DNA from: Varroa destructor
Taxonomy: Eukaryota > Arthropoda > Arachnida > Mesostigmata > Varroidae
Length of the DNA: 64,000 nt
NCBI RefSeq assembly: GCF_002443255.2
Contig: NW_019211459.1
Location: 6,416,803-6,480,802, forward strand
Direction: 5' to 3'
Part shown: piece after piece, positions 49,630-63,622 of the stretch
Numbering within the stretch: position 1 is the stretch's first letter
Layout: every line of letters starts with the position of its first letter
Notes under the pieces: model-generated
Database searches by the model: none
Told to the model about the DNA's origin: nothing
What the model saw: only the letters and a program-made list of their open reading frames with translations
Program-made: the position numbers and the translations under genes

Positions 49630-51322
49630 CCACGTCAGCACGACCGCCGCACGTTAGTACGTTGACAATACGGGGCTCTGAGGCCTTCAGCTGCCCTATT
49701 TGAATTTTCGACAATCAACGTGCCTACGGTATTGCCGATCTGTCATATTCCAAATCGTAGCTTTTCCTATCGCCGCTGTAAAGGTGGGCCCACCTGTAAA
49801 TGTTGTTTCTTCTTCTTTTTATAAATCCAGCCTATTCTCTCCCGCCGAAATGCTAAATGTTGAATTCACTAGCATGTATCTAACAGATTCAAATAAGTCC
49901 TATTTAAATATAGGAAAATTAGATTTCAAACGAGACCATGTAACAAAAATTCATAATTATAGCTTTAGTTATTATTACGATTATTGTTGTTAGTATAAGG
50001 GAAACAACAACGAGAGTCAGGGGCGCAGATATAATCAACGGTTGCACGGGTTTTTTATAGCATGCAATTAGATTCTTGAAATCTTCTTTAAATTATCAGC
50101 ATCCCGTTAATCGTTAATCGATCATAAATGCCAATGCTATTATCGTAATTTACTAACGCCCTTTATTAGGTAAATAAATAGTGCCAGTATTTAAATATGG
50201 CCTAAATCAGCAACATTAAAGAACAGGTTGATATAGATATTACATCCTGCATCCAGTGTGGGAAGCTTATTTCCGAAATTATCATATTTGAAACGTAATG
50301 GAATTATAGAATGATGGATCCTAGCTTCAAAGAGAACTACAAATAAAAAAATCCATTCCTACAAAATAAGTCAGAAGAAAAAATAAATACTTCGCGTATG
50401 TCTCGGTGTTGAACAATGGAGATGTTTGTTTCAACATGAATCTATTTATCAATCAACAATGCACGCCAAAAATTGGATTCTACAAGCATGCTCGTTTTTT
50501 AATAGACACAAAACAAATCAAAAACCATAGATTCTATTTTTTGCCAGCCAAGTGCCTTAACGTGTCATAAAGGTCAAGACGTTTTGGATAAAATAATCAA
50601 AAAAGCACGAATTTCATTTTTCGGTTGTTCTGATGTTTAGCATAGCAACCGTACATACAAGAAAATCACGTGTGACTGATTCGTAATGCAGCAGAACCCG
50701 TTGTCCGGCCCAATGGCAGATTCAAATCTGACAAATTATAAGCAATGAGATAACTGAAATAATTGCAGAACTCCTCGATACGTAACATTGATTAACGGAT
50801 AGATGTTAGTCGTCAGGCGGACCAGAAACCAGCACGGAGCATGTTAGCGGTATCTTTGTCAGTATGTTTACAAATAGCGAATATGGTTATCCATGGCTAT
50901 GATTGCACTATCCAATAAATACGCTTCACTGTTACTTTAATATTAAATCTTACTTGTTATAGGTACTGGCTGACAACTAGCCTAAGCGATGGGATTTGCT
51001 GGCTCAATCCGTACCGTTCTTCATAATCACTAGCAAGAGAACATCAATTTGATTTGAGCGCATAGGACAACACCGCTAGGTCGAACGTCGGCCTCCCCAG
51101 CATGCGATTGCCCCTATGCAACTACAATATATATGGTATTAGCTAGAGAGGGACATTTAACGTGTTACTGTAATCTCACCTGGCGCGATATTTTTTCAAC
51201 ACATAATACGAATGCACAAATCGAAACTGACATTCTCTCTATTTACTACGTGCACCGTTGCTCTGAAACCTTGCATGGTCCTCATGCATATGCTCTTAAT
51301 GTTGATAGCGATTTTTTTTGGC

Positions 51323-51334
51323 GGGGGGGGGGGG
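51323..51334. repeat. Homopolymer G12 run
   Basis: Twelve consecutive G preceded by GC and followed by TAATAGGGG. Long G runs are prone to sequencing and assembly error, so its length should be treated with caution. Confidence 0.85.
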
Positions 51335-54300
51335 TAATAGGGGCAAAATAATGAATATACAGTCTGAAACAGTTCATAGTTGTTCATACAGAATTATCCT
51401 ACACAATTATTATTACATGCCAGCTTGCCCCAAATCGAACTCCAGACATCTAAGAACGTCAGCTCGCCCATGTTGACGCTTATTCGACAATCTATCAGCT
51501 TCATGACAAACCTCATTGGGGAAACATGGACCGGCAATACGCACGAGACATCTTCCTGTTTTTATTGTTGTATTTTCGCCATTTAACAGCAAAGCACTTA
51601 ATGAACTTACGATCAGTATTACTAAAAATAGCCTTGACGCTTCGGTTACTAGCACCGTCCACCGTTTCTATAAACTTGAATATGCTCGTCTGCCCTATTG
51701 TTAAAAGAGTAGCAGCAGAGATCTTTTAATTGCATGAACTGGTTTTTCTGTTCGCACCTTTATGACACCGTATGCGCGAGCCGCACAAGGACCGCATTCA
51801 CTGATGAATGATCAGCGCTGATACATTACTCCGCAGTTTTCCGTGACGTTCCTTGAGCACCGATTCGTTCGCCACTCGTTAACAAGACAATTGGCTACTA
51901 CAGACGTTCGGCTTGCGAAAGCTGCTCTTGCCGTTTCAAAAAATCGTCACTGACAAACATATTATTATTACTACACACAGATTTATCCGCCACGGCTGTT
52001 GCTTAATAGTCATAGTCTACAAACAGTGCCTGTAAAGGGACCCACTAGCAGACAGCTGGTAATACTTTCTCGCCCGTCAGCCAGCTATTATACGCGTGTC
52101 CTAGAATCGTCATCTGCTGGGTAAACCTCGTGCTCGTTGCGTGCTTCTGTCTGGGATTCTAGTGTTGTGTTCTATGGGCACCGTCGCACACTGGGTAAAA
52201 GTTCGCTCCTTAGATCAGCTGAGCGAAACCGGTCAGGGGTTGACGAAACTCGATCGAGCACAAGACATTGTAGAGTTAGACGTTATTGTTTTGAAAGTTC
52301 TATTTAGCCCTAGATAGTCATTAATTGGGTATCAGTTTAGCATTTCCTGCCGACTAATGGGATGGGTGTCATTCGTGATGCGCAGTAGAAGATTCGAGAG
52401 CGAATTAACGTAGACGTTTTTCTGCATTTAGGCTGATCTGATGCGTGAACAAATGTGTTGGCCGAAAATCAACAAACATTTGAAGTTATTTCAAGATTAA
52501 ACTAGGAAATAAATCACAATAGTTAGATGAATGCTTGTGACAAGCCACTTACTATAGGTGTTTCCAATCAGCACACATTTATGGAAAATTATTTTACGAA
52601 AAATATATAACTTATGAAGCTATAGCAGATTTCAGTTAAATGGTTATGTTTATTTGACTAGTAAAGCTGCACAAACTCTTTCAGGGTCATACCTTTATGA
52701 TGAAAAATATCGATATACGCCACACTATTTATTTACGCCATATTATTTATAGTCAATGAAATAATACTCAAAGCAACGGTGTCCGGACTTCCGAGGGGTG
52801 TTTGCGAGTCTCACATTAAGAACTATCAGCCACCGGCGATGCATGTCCATCGCATATACCTGAAATCCCTGCAAGCTAATGAATTATCTAAATAGACTTA
52901 TGAGGAAAACTATTTGTCGCTGCTAAATATCATAGATATTAAGCATAAACGCGTCAGTATTTAATTATTGCGGCATAATACTTGCAATGTTTATAAAACG
53001 TGAGAACCGATGATTAGATATCTTGTAAAGCTAGTTTCAAATAGATATTAAAGACTAGAATTGGCCTTAATGAACAAGTGCTTTTATCTGTCTCCAGTTT
53101 AGGTTGACTGGATTATTAATGACGACCATGGTTTGTGATAGAAATCCGATCGTCGCCCATAAACTGAAGAACAGCAGTTGTTGTTTACTGAAGAGCTTTC
53201 CGCTGAGTCCTCTTTTCCAAAATTTTCGAACAATTTAAGCTACGAGGTAGAACAGTTCGCCTATGTACAAGCGCAGATATGCACAGGGCCTTGTTAGAAT
53301 TCTGTCGTTTTAACACAGATGGTTGATTGATTTTCGCCGCGCCGTGTCAGTTTATTATAGAAAAATATGGATGTGCTGACTCTTTTCCGTAGACGGGTAT
53401 AGTAGTTGCTCTTATTTAATCGAATCTCAATTTCAAATTTGTTGCACTGTTGTTTAAAGATCAAAATGCCATTTATATAAATATTTTCAGCCTCTACTTT
53501 GGTTAACCGCGCGTAAACCTTGACAGCACCGACAAGACGTAAAAATGCTTTCTTCAGAGTCACGATCTCTGTGTGTGAAAGCAGATCCTAATGACCAGCG
53601 AGGGCCTGTAGAGCCATTGAAACAAGGCCAGTTGCTTGATAGCACATAGCAAACAAACTTACGTTATGCTGTCGCGGTTTTACCTCATCATTGTCAATCT
53701 TAAGCACCAATAATAATGATATAAATATTGTCGAATCGAAATTTGAATATTAGTATCCTCGCAATGAATTCAATCTTTGGACATTCGTTATTACTTTAAG
53801 TAATTTTCATAGATCTATAATCAATCAGACAATCCTTGCATTGGACAAAATTTCTCTTCAGTTGGGTTGAGGGTCCACTGAGCAGTTTTTTCTCGCTTGT
53901 CAAAGAAAAAAAAACGTCTTGTTATTCTTTAACCAAAAACCCATTTTGAGAACCTAAGAACCTAAACACCTATTATGTCTTGTTTTTAATGAAATAGGGA
54001 AGGAAGTGTAGCCAAAAGCCCGCGGGTTCAACATACAAAAACACAAGCATGTTCTATGGTACGCATCGGTATGACGCTTAATTAATTTTAACATTATTGT
54101 TGTCCGTAAAACATATACCACTTAATGAACTTAAGAACGTCTGTATTTACCTAGGGTGTGCATAAATAAGGTTGCCAGGCTGTTTATAATTCAGTTTTCA
54201 ACAACTTAATACTGAATCCTAATATTTTTTCACTCATTACCTTTAAAAGCATGTTTCGTCATGTCAACTTTTTTGGGCATTCGTTAGCTTTGCTTTCTAA

Positions 54301-54708
54301 GTAGTCTTTAAGCTAAGCCGAAACCTTCTAAGTACCCATAGGCAAACACAATAGTTTAGGTGAACTTTTTCAAAAGTCGAACATTTTGGACGGTATGGGC
54401 AAACAAGCATGCCACGGGCAATGCAAGCACGGCCAAGATGCTTCGGCGACACTGATTCTTCGCCCACGTTTTAAACCATTAGTACCACTTGATTCTTGCT
54501 TGAATAATCTCAAACGCCAAAACAAACAGATGTCCTATATGTATATAGTCATCGAGTGCAGCCACAAGTTCTACCTCAAACTGAATAACATTTTGGAGTT
54601 TCTAAAATACAAGTAAGGGTTCATTTGATAGCATTTGTAGATTCATTGGTCAAAGTATTAGCTGCTGGTTCTCAATTTCTTATATAACCCTTTGCTATTG
54701 CCCTTTGC

Positions 54709-54750
54709 AAAATAGATAACATGACGTATAACTATCATGTTATCTATTTT
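54709..54750. repeat. Perfect hairpin, 16-bp stem, 10-nt loop
   Basis: AAAATAGATAACATGA at 54709-54724 and TCATGTTATCTATTTT at 54735-54750 are perfect reverse complements. No coding content; too short for a typical animal pre-miRNA. Confidence 0.9.
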
Positions 54751-57700
54751 TATTTTTTTTTCTGAATGAGAAGAAGCTGATATTTTCACGTACTTTACCT
54801 AATTAAATATCATACCAAGTTAATTCGACATGAGGCCTTTAGGTTCAGCGACATCATTGAGGTCTTAGGAGAACGGACCGTTTTAATTTTCGATCCCAAT
54901 CGTTGGCATTGCAGCGTTATTTGATATGTTATCTTTACTTTAGGGTAGCTTTTTTAGCTAACTATACTGCTTATCAATAAGATCGTTATTTCTGTTGCTG
55001 ATATCGTTTTTGACTCGATACCCTGGTTGGCCATGTCTGATGGCGGACAGCTATATCGACCTGATCTGTAGAGGCGAAGACCGCCACACGCATTTCGTCT
55101 TGAAAAAAAAGTGGTGATAACTTATTGCTAGAAATGCAGCTCATCCCCTTCGAGTAAATAGCTATAATGGAAATGGATCTCATAAAAATGCGCTATGCGC
55201 TATTCATGATGTGAGGCTGCTCATACGCCACCCGGCTACCGTTGGATACTCTTCATTTTTCCAGCAATGGTGGAAGCGATAGTGGAACTGCTATCGTAAG
55301 CCATGCTTGCATGAGTCGCGATTTCTAATCTGCACATCTACGCAAAATGTCTTCCTGGAGATCGTTTTCACGAAGAAGCGTCTCAGTACAGAATGATGGA
55401 AAAATTGAGGGATACATATCGAGGTCGCTAAGCTACAAAACCGACACAGCCAGTTCATCTATTTCAAAGCAAATTTCAGAACTGGATGTCCTGGACTAAT
55501 GTAGACTGAACACTGATCTGACTGAAATAACATTATTCTCATCAGTCGTGCAATTTAAAACGCCAGACGTGCTTAAACAGAGTACCACTTATTCGTTGTA
55601 ATTTCTTATAATAGAAAAGATCAGTATTTAATATTTTGGTACTTAAATTGTAAATAAATTGTTCGCGGTTCTGCGCTGAGTTTGCTCACATTTTTTGTTT
55701 GCTGGATAACGTCTTTGACTTCTGTTCTTAGGGATGCGTGTGGCCGAAGTTCGAACCCGGACATAGATACACTTCGTGTCATGGTGAAAGCCAGCCATAT
55801 GATGATATGCCTAACGGCTATACCGTACATAAAATTTAAAACATAAATATAATACAGCGTACACATGCATTGGCTTTCAGTAGCGAAAAGAGGACAAATA
55901 ACATGTTGCAAGTTTTTCTTGAGGCCGGTGGAGCCGTTCTAATCGAAATCGCGATTGTAACAAAGAATTACGATAACTGATCGGCGGTTTGGGACAGCCT
56001 AACGCCACGTGTAAGATAATCTACATGCCAATACCTTCTCTGTTAGATCTAAATAGAGATTTTCCAATTCTCAAGCAAATGGCTAAGAAGATCAGAAGAA
56101 GATTGAAGTGAATCGAATTTAGTTGAAGTATATATTCTAATTTATAAATAGAGCAACATTCAAATTGACGAGTCGATGGTTCTTCAATGTATAAACGGGA
56201 AATGTTCGAAATGTGAAACATAATATGCTATAGAAGTCAAGAAACTGAAAAGATACTGAAACGGGAAAGGCCCAATATAGTAAGCCATAAAAAAGCATGA
56301 AGAGCAACAATAAAATGAAAAAAATTATGGCCAACAAAATATTACACAATGGAGCCATAAGGGTTACTCTAAGCGTGATTTATCTGAATCGTACCTTGCC
56401 TATCTTGCCTACCGCTTCTTCATTGATCCTTGCATCTAGTTTGTACTTAATATGTTGTGTGGCAATCTCTAATCTGTACACTGTGCTCAGTATTTCCCGA
56501 TGTCTTTTTTTGGCGGACGCGTTTTTCTTCTTGAACATTCACGACGTTTTGTTACAATTTAATTTGGTTCTATGAAGTTGTAGTGGTAACGATCTTCCCA
56601 ACTAGCCTGAGTAGCATATGCGGGGTCTATCTAGGAAACAAAAGTAGACTATTTTAAATAGGAAGTAAGCAATGCGTATATCGCTAGTCCCTGTTTCTTC
56701 TTTTTCTCTCGGACTTTACTTCTAGTTCAGCCTTCTGGAAGGTCTTTTTGCATAGCGGTACTGATGCCTAAATCTCTGTACTAGACAAAATCCTATTCGT
56801 CCATTGATTGTAGTGCGTTACATATAAAAAGAGAAATGATATGTTTTTGTATTAATTCATACTCTATTTTGGAGGTGTTTACTTACTGCACCTTAAAATG
56901 TAACCCCGTCGCAGAGATGGCCGTTGTTTACTGGAATAAGTGAAAGGGGTTTGTAGGAATAGAAGATTCATTGACTCGATTCGTTTTAGATGGGTGACTA
57001 TTAATGCGAAATGAGCAGTTCTGTTTTGAACTACATCGCAACATTCCTCTAATAGGTTTTACAATACCGGAACGTAATATCCGAGATGAGTATAAATCTG
57101 ATGTAACTCTAAGCTCCTTCTTTGTAATAGATTAGCAGTGAATATAAATGGTAATAATTATTCGATTGTGATTTATAGTATATATAGAGGAATACGGCTT
57201 CCTCAACATTTAACCGTCGGTCGCTCTGCGCATCAAACTTCTAGTTAACATACATGCTTAGCACCAACTAACGGCTCTAAAATCTCCTGACGCTTCCTCC
57301 AGCTCCGATAACGTCAGGACAAGCTCTCCATATAATGGTATTTTCTTGCTAGCTAGGCTTCTCATGCTGAGGGCATCTATCTACTTTACACTAGACTAGC
57401 TTTATATATCTTTTTGATGGATATGAGCGCGTTTGCTTAAGCCATTTCAGGAAACATAGGATCAGTTCTGAAACAGGTGTTGTTCAAGTGTGTCGACAGG
57501 CAGGTAAAAAAAAAGTTGTCTAGCGCCTCTATGTGGAGAGATTAACCGGTCAAAGCAACTTCCAATTATCCTCCAATCGACTTTTTTTATCCGTTGTCCT
57601 TGATTTACCGATTTCAATTCTCAGGTACATAGAGAAAATCTGAAAAATCTATTCATGAGTGGTTTGTAAAACGTCTGGTGTGAAAATCGAGAATTATTAA

Positions 57701-58090
57701 TTATATATTTTTAGTCAGCAGATGTTTTAAAGGTTGTTCTTTAAAAAGTAATAATCCAATCATAATTATCTAAAGAGATTGTTACATCTGCATAGTGCAA
57801 TAAGGAATTAAGCTTCTGACGAACAATTAAATTGGTAGCGTACATAAAACGTATGTTTAAACAAAAATCTAAGAAAAGTTCACATTTTTTGCTTTATCCA
57901 TTCATTTTTATTCAGTTTCTGTGTGTGTACCATTATGTGCATACTCTTATCCGGAAGCACGTGTTACTTGTATTCAAATAGGTAACACCGCTCACCATCA
58001 GTGCCTATAATGACCAATCTGGCTCGTGACCGCTAGTTGGGTGAGCTAACGTTTCGTGCCGGCGGATAGCTACATATTAATGCAATAATG

Positions 58091-58982
58091 TACACCCTGG
58101 TCGAGACAAAGTGCTGCCGAAGGCAGTCGGCGCGCAGCAAGCGTTAGGTGACTCTGGCGCCATCATGTTCATTCTTCAACCAAAAGCTGCCACAGCCTCC
58201 GCCGCAGAGGTCGCACCGTCGGCAAATACACGCATCTCGTTCTCTATTGATATCACAAAAGACTTTCCTCAGCGTATATCTTCTATATATCAGATGTCCT
58301 GCAGTGAAATGAATGTTTATTCTCCTTTTGCCTTCAGCGGCTTTAAATCAGTCCATTTGTCGCACGGCTCTGAATCGGTCGTAGGCCCAGCTGGGCCGAG
58401 GCGGCGGCTCTCGTGGTCGCTCTGCTCTCCGTAATATTGCCTTCTAGCCTATCCGGTTTATTTCTTTCATGTTATTGTTCTCTTCACAAGCAGCAATATT
58501 GTCAGTAGCTGCCGCGGCAGCCCAGGCCCGGCGGCAGCTGTTCCGGCATTTTTCGGCACGTTACTGTCCCTCGCCTCCGTCCTACTGCTCTTCATCTGCA
58601 ACTCCTCTCCCTTGACTCGGGAGGCTGTTGCAGAACGAGCAAAGAGAGCATTGCAGCATCGCGCCGTTTCAGGGACAGGACTGGCCTCATAGGCCTTATA
58701 CGAGGACAGACCTCATAGGCTCTGCAAAAACGTTCGTCAGCTTGTACGCGGTGAGCTGTAGCTGCTTCTCGAGTACAGCGTGGATAGGGGAGGCGGTGAG
58801 TAAAGACAACGAGGGTTGCTGCTCGGTGCCGCTACTGCCAAGACAGACCCGCGCTGCCCAACGAGCCGCTTGTGGCCGCGTCTGGGCCCTGCAACGAGCG
58901 CCTTCTAAGCCGTGCCGCCTCGAGCAGGCAAACAGGCCCACTAGGACTTTTCCGTGTTGCCGTGCCATCGCCCGCTGACGAG
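58091..58982 (+). promoter_or_regulatory. GC-rich island with candidate noncoding first exon
   Basis: A sharp GC/CpG-rich block in AT-rich surroundings. On the plus strand 58621-58982 contains no ATG that I can find and ends at a strong donor GACGAG|GTGAGTG at 58983. Further donor-like GCG|GTGAG sites lie near 58750 and 58796. The lack of ATG and the composition fit a 5'UTR exon and promoter of a plus-strand gene, possibly the one whose coding start I place at 63623. Open frames on both strands look compositional. Confidence 0.4.
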
Positions 58983-59529
58983 GTGAGTGTTCCTCGATCG
59001 ATTGATGTCCGGCTCAACATGATCCATGGCTACATGTTGTGGCTATACGCTATACGTTGGTCTCTGGTTAACTGCGATAGAGTCCCTTCTGCCGCATATT
59101 CATACTATACGATGTGACAGAATTGTAGAGAAACTAACTGCAATGGATCGTGCGGTTCCGCTATTTTCGCGAAAGTGCATAGCGTCATCTGAGAATGAAC
59201 GTATAAATGGCCACATCATCTAGTCAGTTATGCGCCCAAAGTGTGTTAAAAACGATTGATGTCACGGGTCTGCAGCGACGAACCATATACAGTTCGTGAA
59301 CTATGAACAGGTTGTGAACAGTTTCGGTTGAAAGTAATGATTGAAATCGATGCCATGTTGGATCTGTGTTGACATTATATGAGTCATAGCACGTTATAGG
59401 CCGTCATGTGTTACTGAAGATTTATTTGACACTTCTAGCGGGTGAAGGCATAGTGTACTTTAGGATTATGCATTAAAGGAATTGAGATTACGTTTGGCAA
59501 CTGATATCCAAGTCCATGCATGGATCCTT

Positions 59530-59760
59530 TCAAGAAAACGATCCGTTTACGGGATACCCTAATGTTTCGCCGACTGCAGTTGAACATGTCGCGGTAAAGT
59601 AGAGATTATGTGGCGCGGTGCATTCATCATGGTTCATGAAAAATGTATGCCCTTGCAGATTTACACATAAAAATAGGCCCGATCTATTGTACAAATAGAT
59701 TAAATAACCGTCTTTATCCACTTTAATCAAACGGCAAGCACGATGTGATTTTAAAACATC
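59530..59760 (-). CDS. FGF-like fragment, low confidence
   Basis: A minus-strand open frame encodes DKDGYLIYLYNRSGLFLCVN followed by LQGHTFFMNHDEC. The run G-L-F-L-C-V-N-x-x-G followed about ten residues later by (D/E)EC resembles the core of fibroblast growth factors (G-x-(Y/F)-L-C-M-N-x-x-G ... EC-F). The downstream part (TATCSTAVGETLGYP) does not resemble FGF, and I found no flanking exons with the other FGF strands. It may be a chance frame or a decayed fragment. Confidence 0.15.
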   Translation of the reverse strand, partial: DVLKSHRACRLIKVDKDGYLIYLYNRSGLFLCVNLQGHTFFMNHDECTAPHNLYFTATCSTAVGETLGYPVNGSFS

Positions 59761-62700
59761 TTGCGACTTTTTATGTATTTAGTGTGTAACAGGAGTACGT
59801 GATATTACTACCAGCGAATACTTAATGACCCCTATTAATCAACCTTAATCGATAAAATATCGACAATGAATAATGAATCGTATTTATTTTTAATATTTGT
59901 TAACATTGGTTATATTTAAATAAACGTTCTAAGCTTTATATCCACAAGCTGTGGCACGCATCGCGTCAGATGGTAGCGAGGAGGATCATCAATTTATTTA
60001 CTATACTTTACTTTATGTAAAACATTGACGCGAACTCAAGTTTGTGATGGCAGGCCAGGTACATCTGCACAAAATACGATGTCAACATGACAAAAAAACT
60101 GTCACGGTAGCCGCTGTACCAGGTTTGCTGTTTATTTATTTAACCAGGAGTTTGGAATAAAGTTTGGAAGTTCGAAACTTGGCCTTCGAAAAGCAATCGA
60201 ACATCTGATTTATACTTACTTACGTGCCTTATTAAATAAGACGATTCCTCGGGACGAACTTCGGAGCACCGCATCATAATTAGGTACATTTTCTTCAACA
60301 GCTGCATTGTCCAATGGTGTATTTAAAAATATTGCCAGAGAACTTTGTGAAATTCATGTCTAATTGTAGTTTCAAGAAAAGTACCTGTACCCGAGCGCCT
60401 ACTCAACGGGCGCCGATAATATAGGATACGCCTTAGAACGAATAGAGAATACTTTCAGGTTACCGGTTACCGTGTCGGATACCTTTTTCAGGACAATATT
60501 TTTTCAAATAATAAGATATAAAACTATGAATGCGATCGAGATAACCAACGACAGCGAATCTTGGCGCAACGTTCACATTTTCCAGAATGACTCATCTTTC
60601 TATTATGCGTTAGACGGTCCTATATCATTTGGGAACTCACTCAAGATCTTACTGGTACGACAATGTCTGGCAAATTCGTTACGCGCTAGGCAAAGTGACT
60701 GGTCGTCGATAGCTTTCAGGGAACATATAGTGAGATGGCCCTTCAAATGCTGAACCATTTGCTTAAAAAAAATGCGACATTTGGGAACAACTACAGGTGT
60801 TTTAGCCATGCTAGATATTTCTATGTATGACTCTTGCCATAATTTGAATAAGGATGAAGTGGAATGATATCATTGAGCCATGCCTTTTATGTAGTACAAT
60901 AATCGGCTCACCACCGGTACGAATAAGGCAAATATACATTAAACCAAGCAATAAATTATGCTTTTATATATGCAACAGCGGAATGAACTGTTGGCGATTC
61001 CGACCCAACCAGCAGACGAGTTTGTTCCCACAATCAAAGAAAGTTATCGCTATAGCTCTTTTCTCCTCGGTTACCGGGAGTTGTAATTTGGGAAAGATTT
61101 TTCCTTTCATTGTTGATAGGTTTAACAGGCCTCTAGTCCAAGGGAAGGTGTGACTAAGGTTTAGTTTGAATGGAGACAGGATATTTCTGTTAATGAGCGA
61201 CTTTACAGCGAGTGGCGGCTGTGAGGCAGGGAAGATCTTGTGTCCAGCTGGCTCTACTGAAAGCTCTAGTAACCAGCACAGTGGGACAATGCAACGAACG
61301 GCTGCTGTCAGATCAGGGTATTTTCACTTAAAATAGTAGGAAGACATTTTCAGTAGTCATTGTTTCTGAGAAACACTGGATCTGACCATGGCGTCACTGG
61401 CTAGCTCCAAGGAGCAATGCAAGAACCGGTTCGACGCGTGCATTTTTCTTTCTACTGCTTTTTGTCGGTGTAAACCTAAAAAGGTAATAATGACAGTCAT
61501 GCTAAGTCTTCTAAGAGCATAATTCTTAATTTTTCTTTCTTTAGGATTTTACCCCGCTAGTCGTTCATAACAAATTCTTAGTATTTAGTCCTTAGTTCTC
61601 CAAAGTATCGCGTATCTTATTCAACATGATTTTCATGATGTTTTGTTTAAGTATTAAACATCTCTTTAAAACGTAGATTACAATATTCCTCGACATAAAA
61701 GCGAAAAATATTGGTAACTGTTGATACCGATTATTTATCTATTATAAAGAAGAACGTGCAGCAGAAATATCGAATTAAACTATATACGGCCTGGATGACG
61801 TAATAAGTTGTTCAGGATAGGAGCAGGGAAATTTTAGTGCAGATGGATGTTTTTTTCGAGCTTTTAGATTTATCAAAGCAGAAGTAAAGCACAGTGAGTT
61901 GATTGCTAAGCTTTCTTTATACAATTGATTTAGATGTATTTGATACCTGCAAGAATACGATCTTGGCTTTGATTTTGTGGTAAGACAGCGTTTTTCAAAG
62001 TTACTTTAGCTCTAAAGTTAAATGTGACCAGCGTAAATGACTATTACGCTGCAAGTTCTACTCTATTCGAAATAGTCATTACCACTTTATGGATGAGGCT
62101 TAAATCAGGGGCATTCGTACTGAAAAGTGTCAGCTTTGCTTTTTTCTTAGAGAAACCTGTGGTAGAACCTACAGGATTTTGAAAAGTTGTTATTTCGTAC
62201 AGCTTTCTCGCTCTATGTGATTGTACCTTAAAAACGAATAGGTTTTTTCTGACTTTTCCATTTTAGGTTAGATATGCGGCTGTAAATGACAGAGGTTGCT
62301 TGGTCCTGCTTAAAAGGTTATTTCTGAAAAACGCAATACGCGCAAAAAGTACGCGTTGAGTCATGCAAAAGAGCCCTTAACGAAAAATGGACGAAAATAT
62401 ATCGCTTTTTAAAAGCACTTCCATGGCATGATGCCGAAATTTCAAGCCAAAATTGCATACGTTCGCGCCTATTAAAGAAGATATAAGCAAATACAGGAAA
62501 AACTACAACATTTTTAGGAGTATGGAAATATTAGAGCAATTGGAAAAGTGACTAAATATATCTACTAGAAGGATATGATGTACATCAAAATATAATTATA
62601 GAAATAATGCAGTTCTAATTACATAAAGGTGCATTTTTAGGAAAACCAGATTTTTCTTTAAAAAAAAAATTGTAAAATTACTTAAAGGTTGTAAATAGTG

Positions 62701-63255
62701 CTTTTCACTTTTCGTTACTTACATGGTTCATAGCTTTTTTGTTTTCTCTAATCGTCCCATTTTTGTTTGCTTCACGTCTTTGTACGACTGTTTTCTACAA
62801 AATTTAGAAAAGTTGGGTGTTGGACACGAAAACCAGGCAGACCTAAGCTTAGAACATGCCAATCTCTTTTCAAATAATTCGATCTGCTGATGGACTAGTT
62901 GAACGTAAACAACTGGCAGTTTCTATAGCTATGTATAATCTTAAAGACCCGCTTTGCCTTATAACTGAGGAAAGAAGGAACTGTGGAGCAGGTCCAATTA
63001 GAATACAAATCTGACACTTCGTACCGCATATTACAGCGCATATTACCGCATATTGACAGCATTAGAGAAAGGATTTTATGTATTTGACAAAAAAAAAACT
63101 TGTCCCGTATTTGACAATTCAGTCCTGAGTGTCCACTGCGTACGGCTGATTCGAGCTATGAGCTTTGATTGCAACTGATCGAATATCATCTGTCATAGGT
63201 GGTTCCTTAATAGTGTTTTTTTCTTTTTTGTCTCTACGGCTGTCTTCGTTCACAG

Positions 63256-63411
63256 ACAAGCAAGCGTACACTTGCTTCGTGTCGTTTCCAACAATTTCAG
63301 ATCATGCGGATACTATCGGTATCAAGAACAAGTATTGCTTGAGGCCCTAGAGGAGGACACATCCAAGTCTGTAACAGTGCCAACTAAGAAGGCGGCTACC
63401 CGCGCCTGAAA
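63256..63411 (+). CDS. Possible terminal exon of unknown plus-strand gene
   Basis: A strong pyrimidine tract and CACAG acceptor (63251-63255) are followed by about 51 open codons to TGA at 63409-63411. The peptide includes SVHLLRVVSNNFRSCGYYRY and ends KSVTVPTKKAATRA. Not recognised. It could instead be 5'UTR sequence of the gene starting at 63623, in which case the ATG at 63304 would open a short upstream ORF. Confidence 0.2.
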
Positions 63412-63622
63412 GCCGTTAGCGTTGCACGGTGAACAATACAGCTTAAGTTATCTACTGGCGATTAAAGTTCAATTGCGAACGCAACACGACACGATTTCGC
63501 TAGCCGTCTTCCTCGTTGTTTGACGAAGGCCAACGAATTTACCCCGGAAGCTGCGCCAAATCTGTACCCTACTGTTACTAGCTAAACGCGAGCCTTTTCC
63601 CAATACAGAGTCAGCAGGGAAA

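Larger units (their letters stand above)
49630..58090. other. Intergenic spacer upstream of Vps13D
   Basis: 8.5 kb, mostly AT-rich with no recognisable gene. The proximal part should hold the Vps13D promoter; a somewhat GC-richer patch at about 51.8-52.4 kb could be a distal noncoding first exon, but nothing proves this. Contains a G12 run (51323-51334) and a 16-bp hairpin (54709-54750). Open frames of 60-100 codons on both strands show no family resemblance. Confidence 0.5.
58983..63608. other. AT-rich stretch, possible first intron
   Basis: 4.6 kb with no confident gene. It includes a weak minus-strand FGF-like frame (59530-59760) and a short plus-strand exon-like segment (63256-63411). 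If the GC-rich island and the exon at 63609 belong together, this is their intron. Confidence 0.4.

Noticed and set aside
55740..55770. GTTCGAACCCGG stretch resembling a tRNA T-arm
   Set aside because: No matching acceptor stem, D-arm or anticodon stem within tRNA distance.
58628..58978. Long plus- and minus-strand open frames in the GC-rich island
   Set aside because: Open in several frames at once with no ATG on the plus strand. This is expected for a GC-rich noncoding exon.
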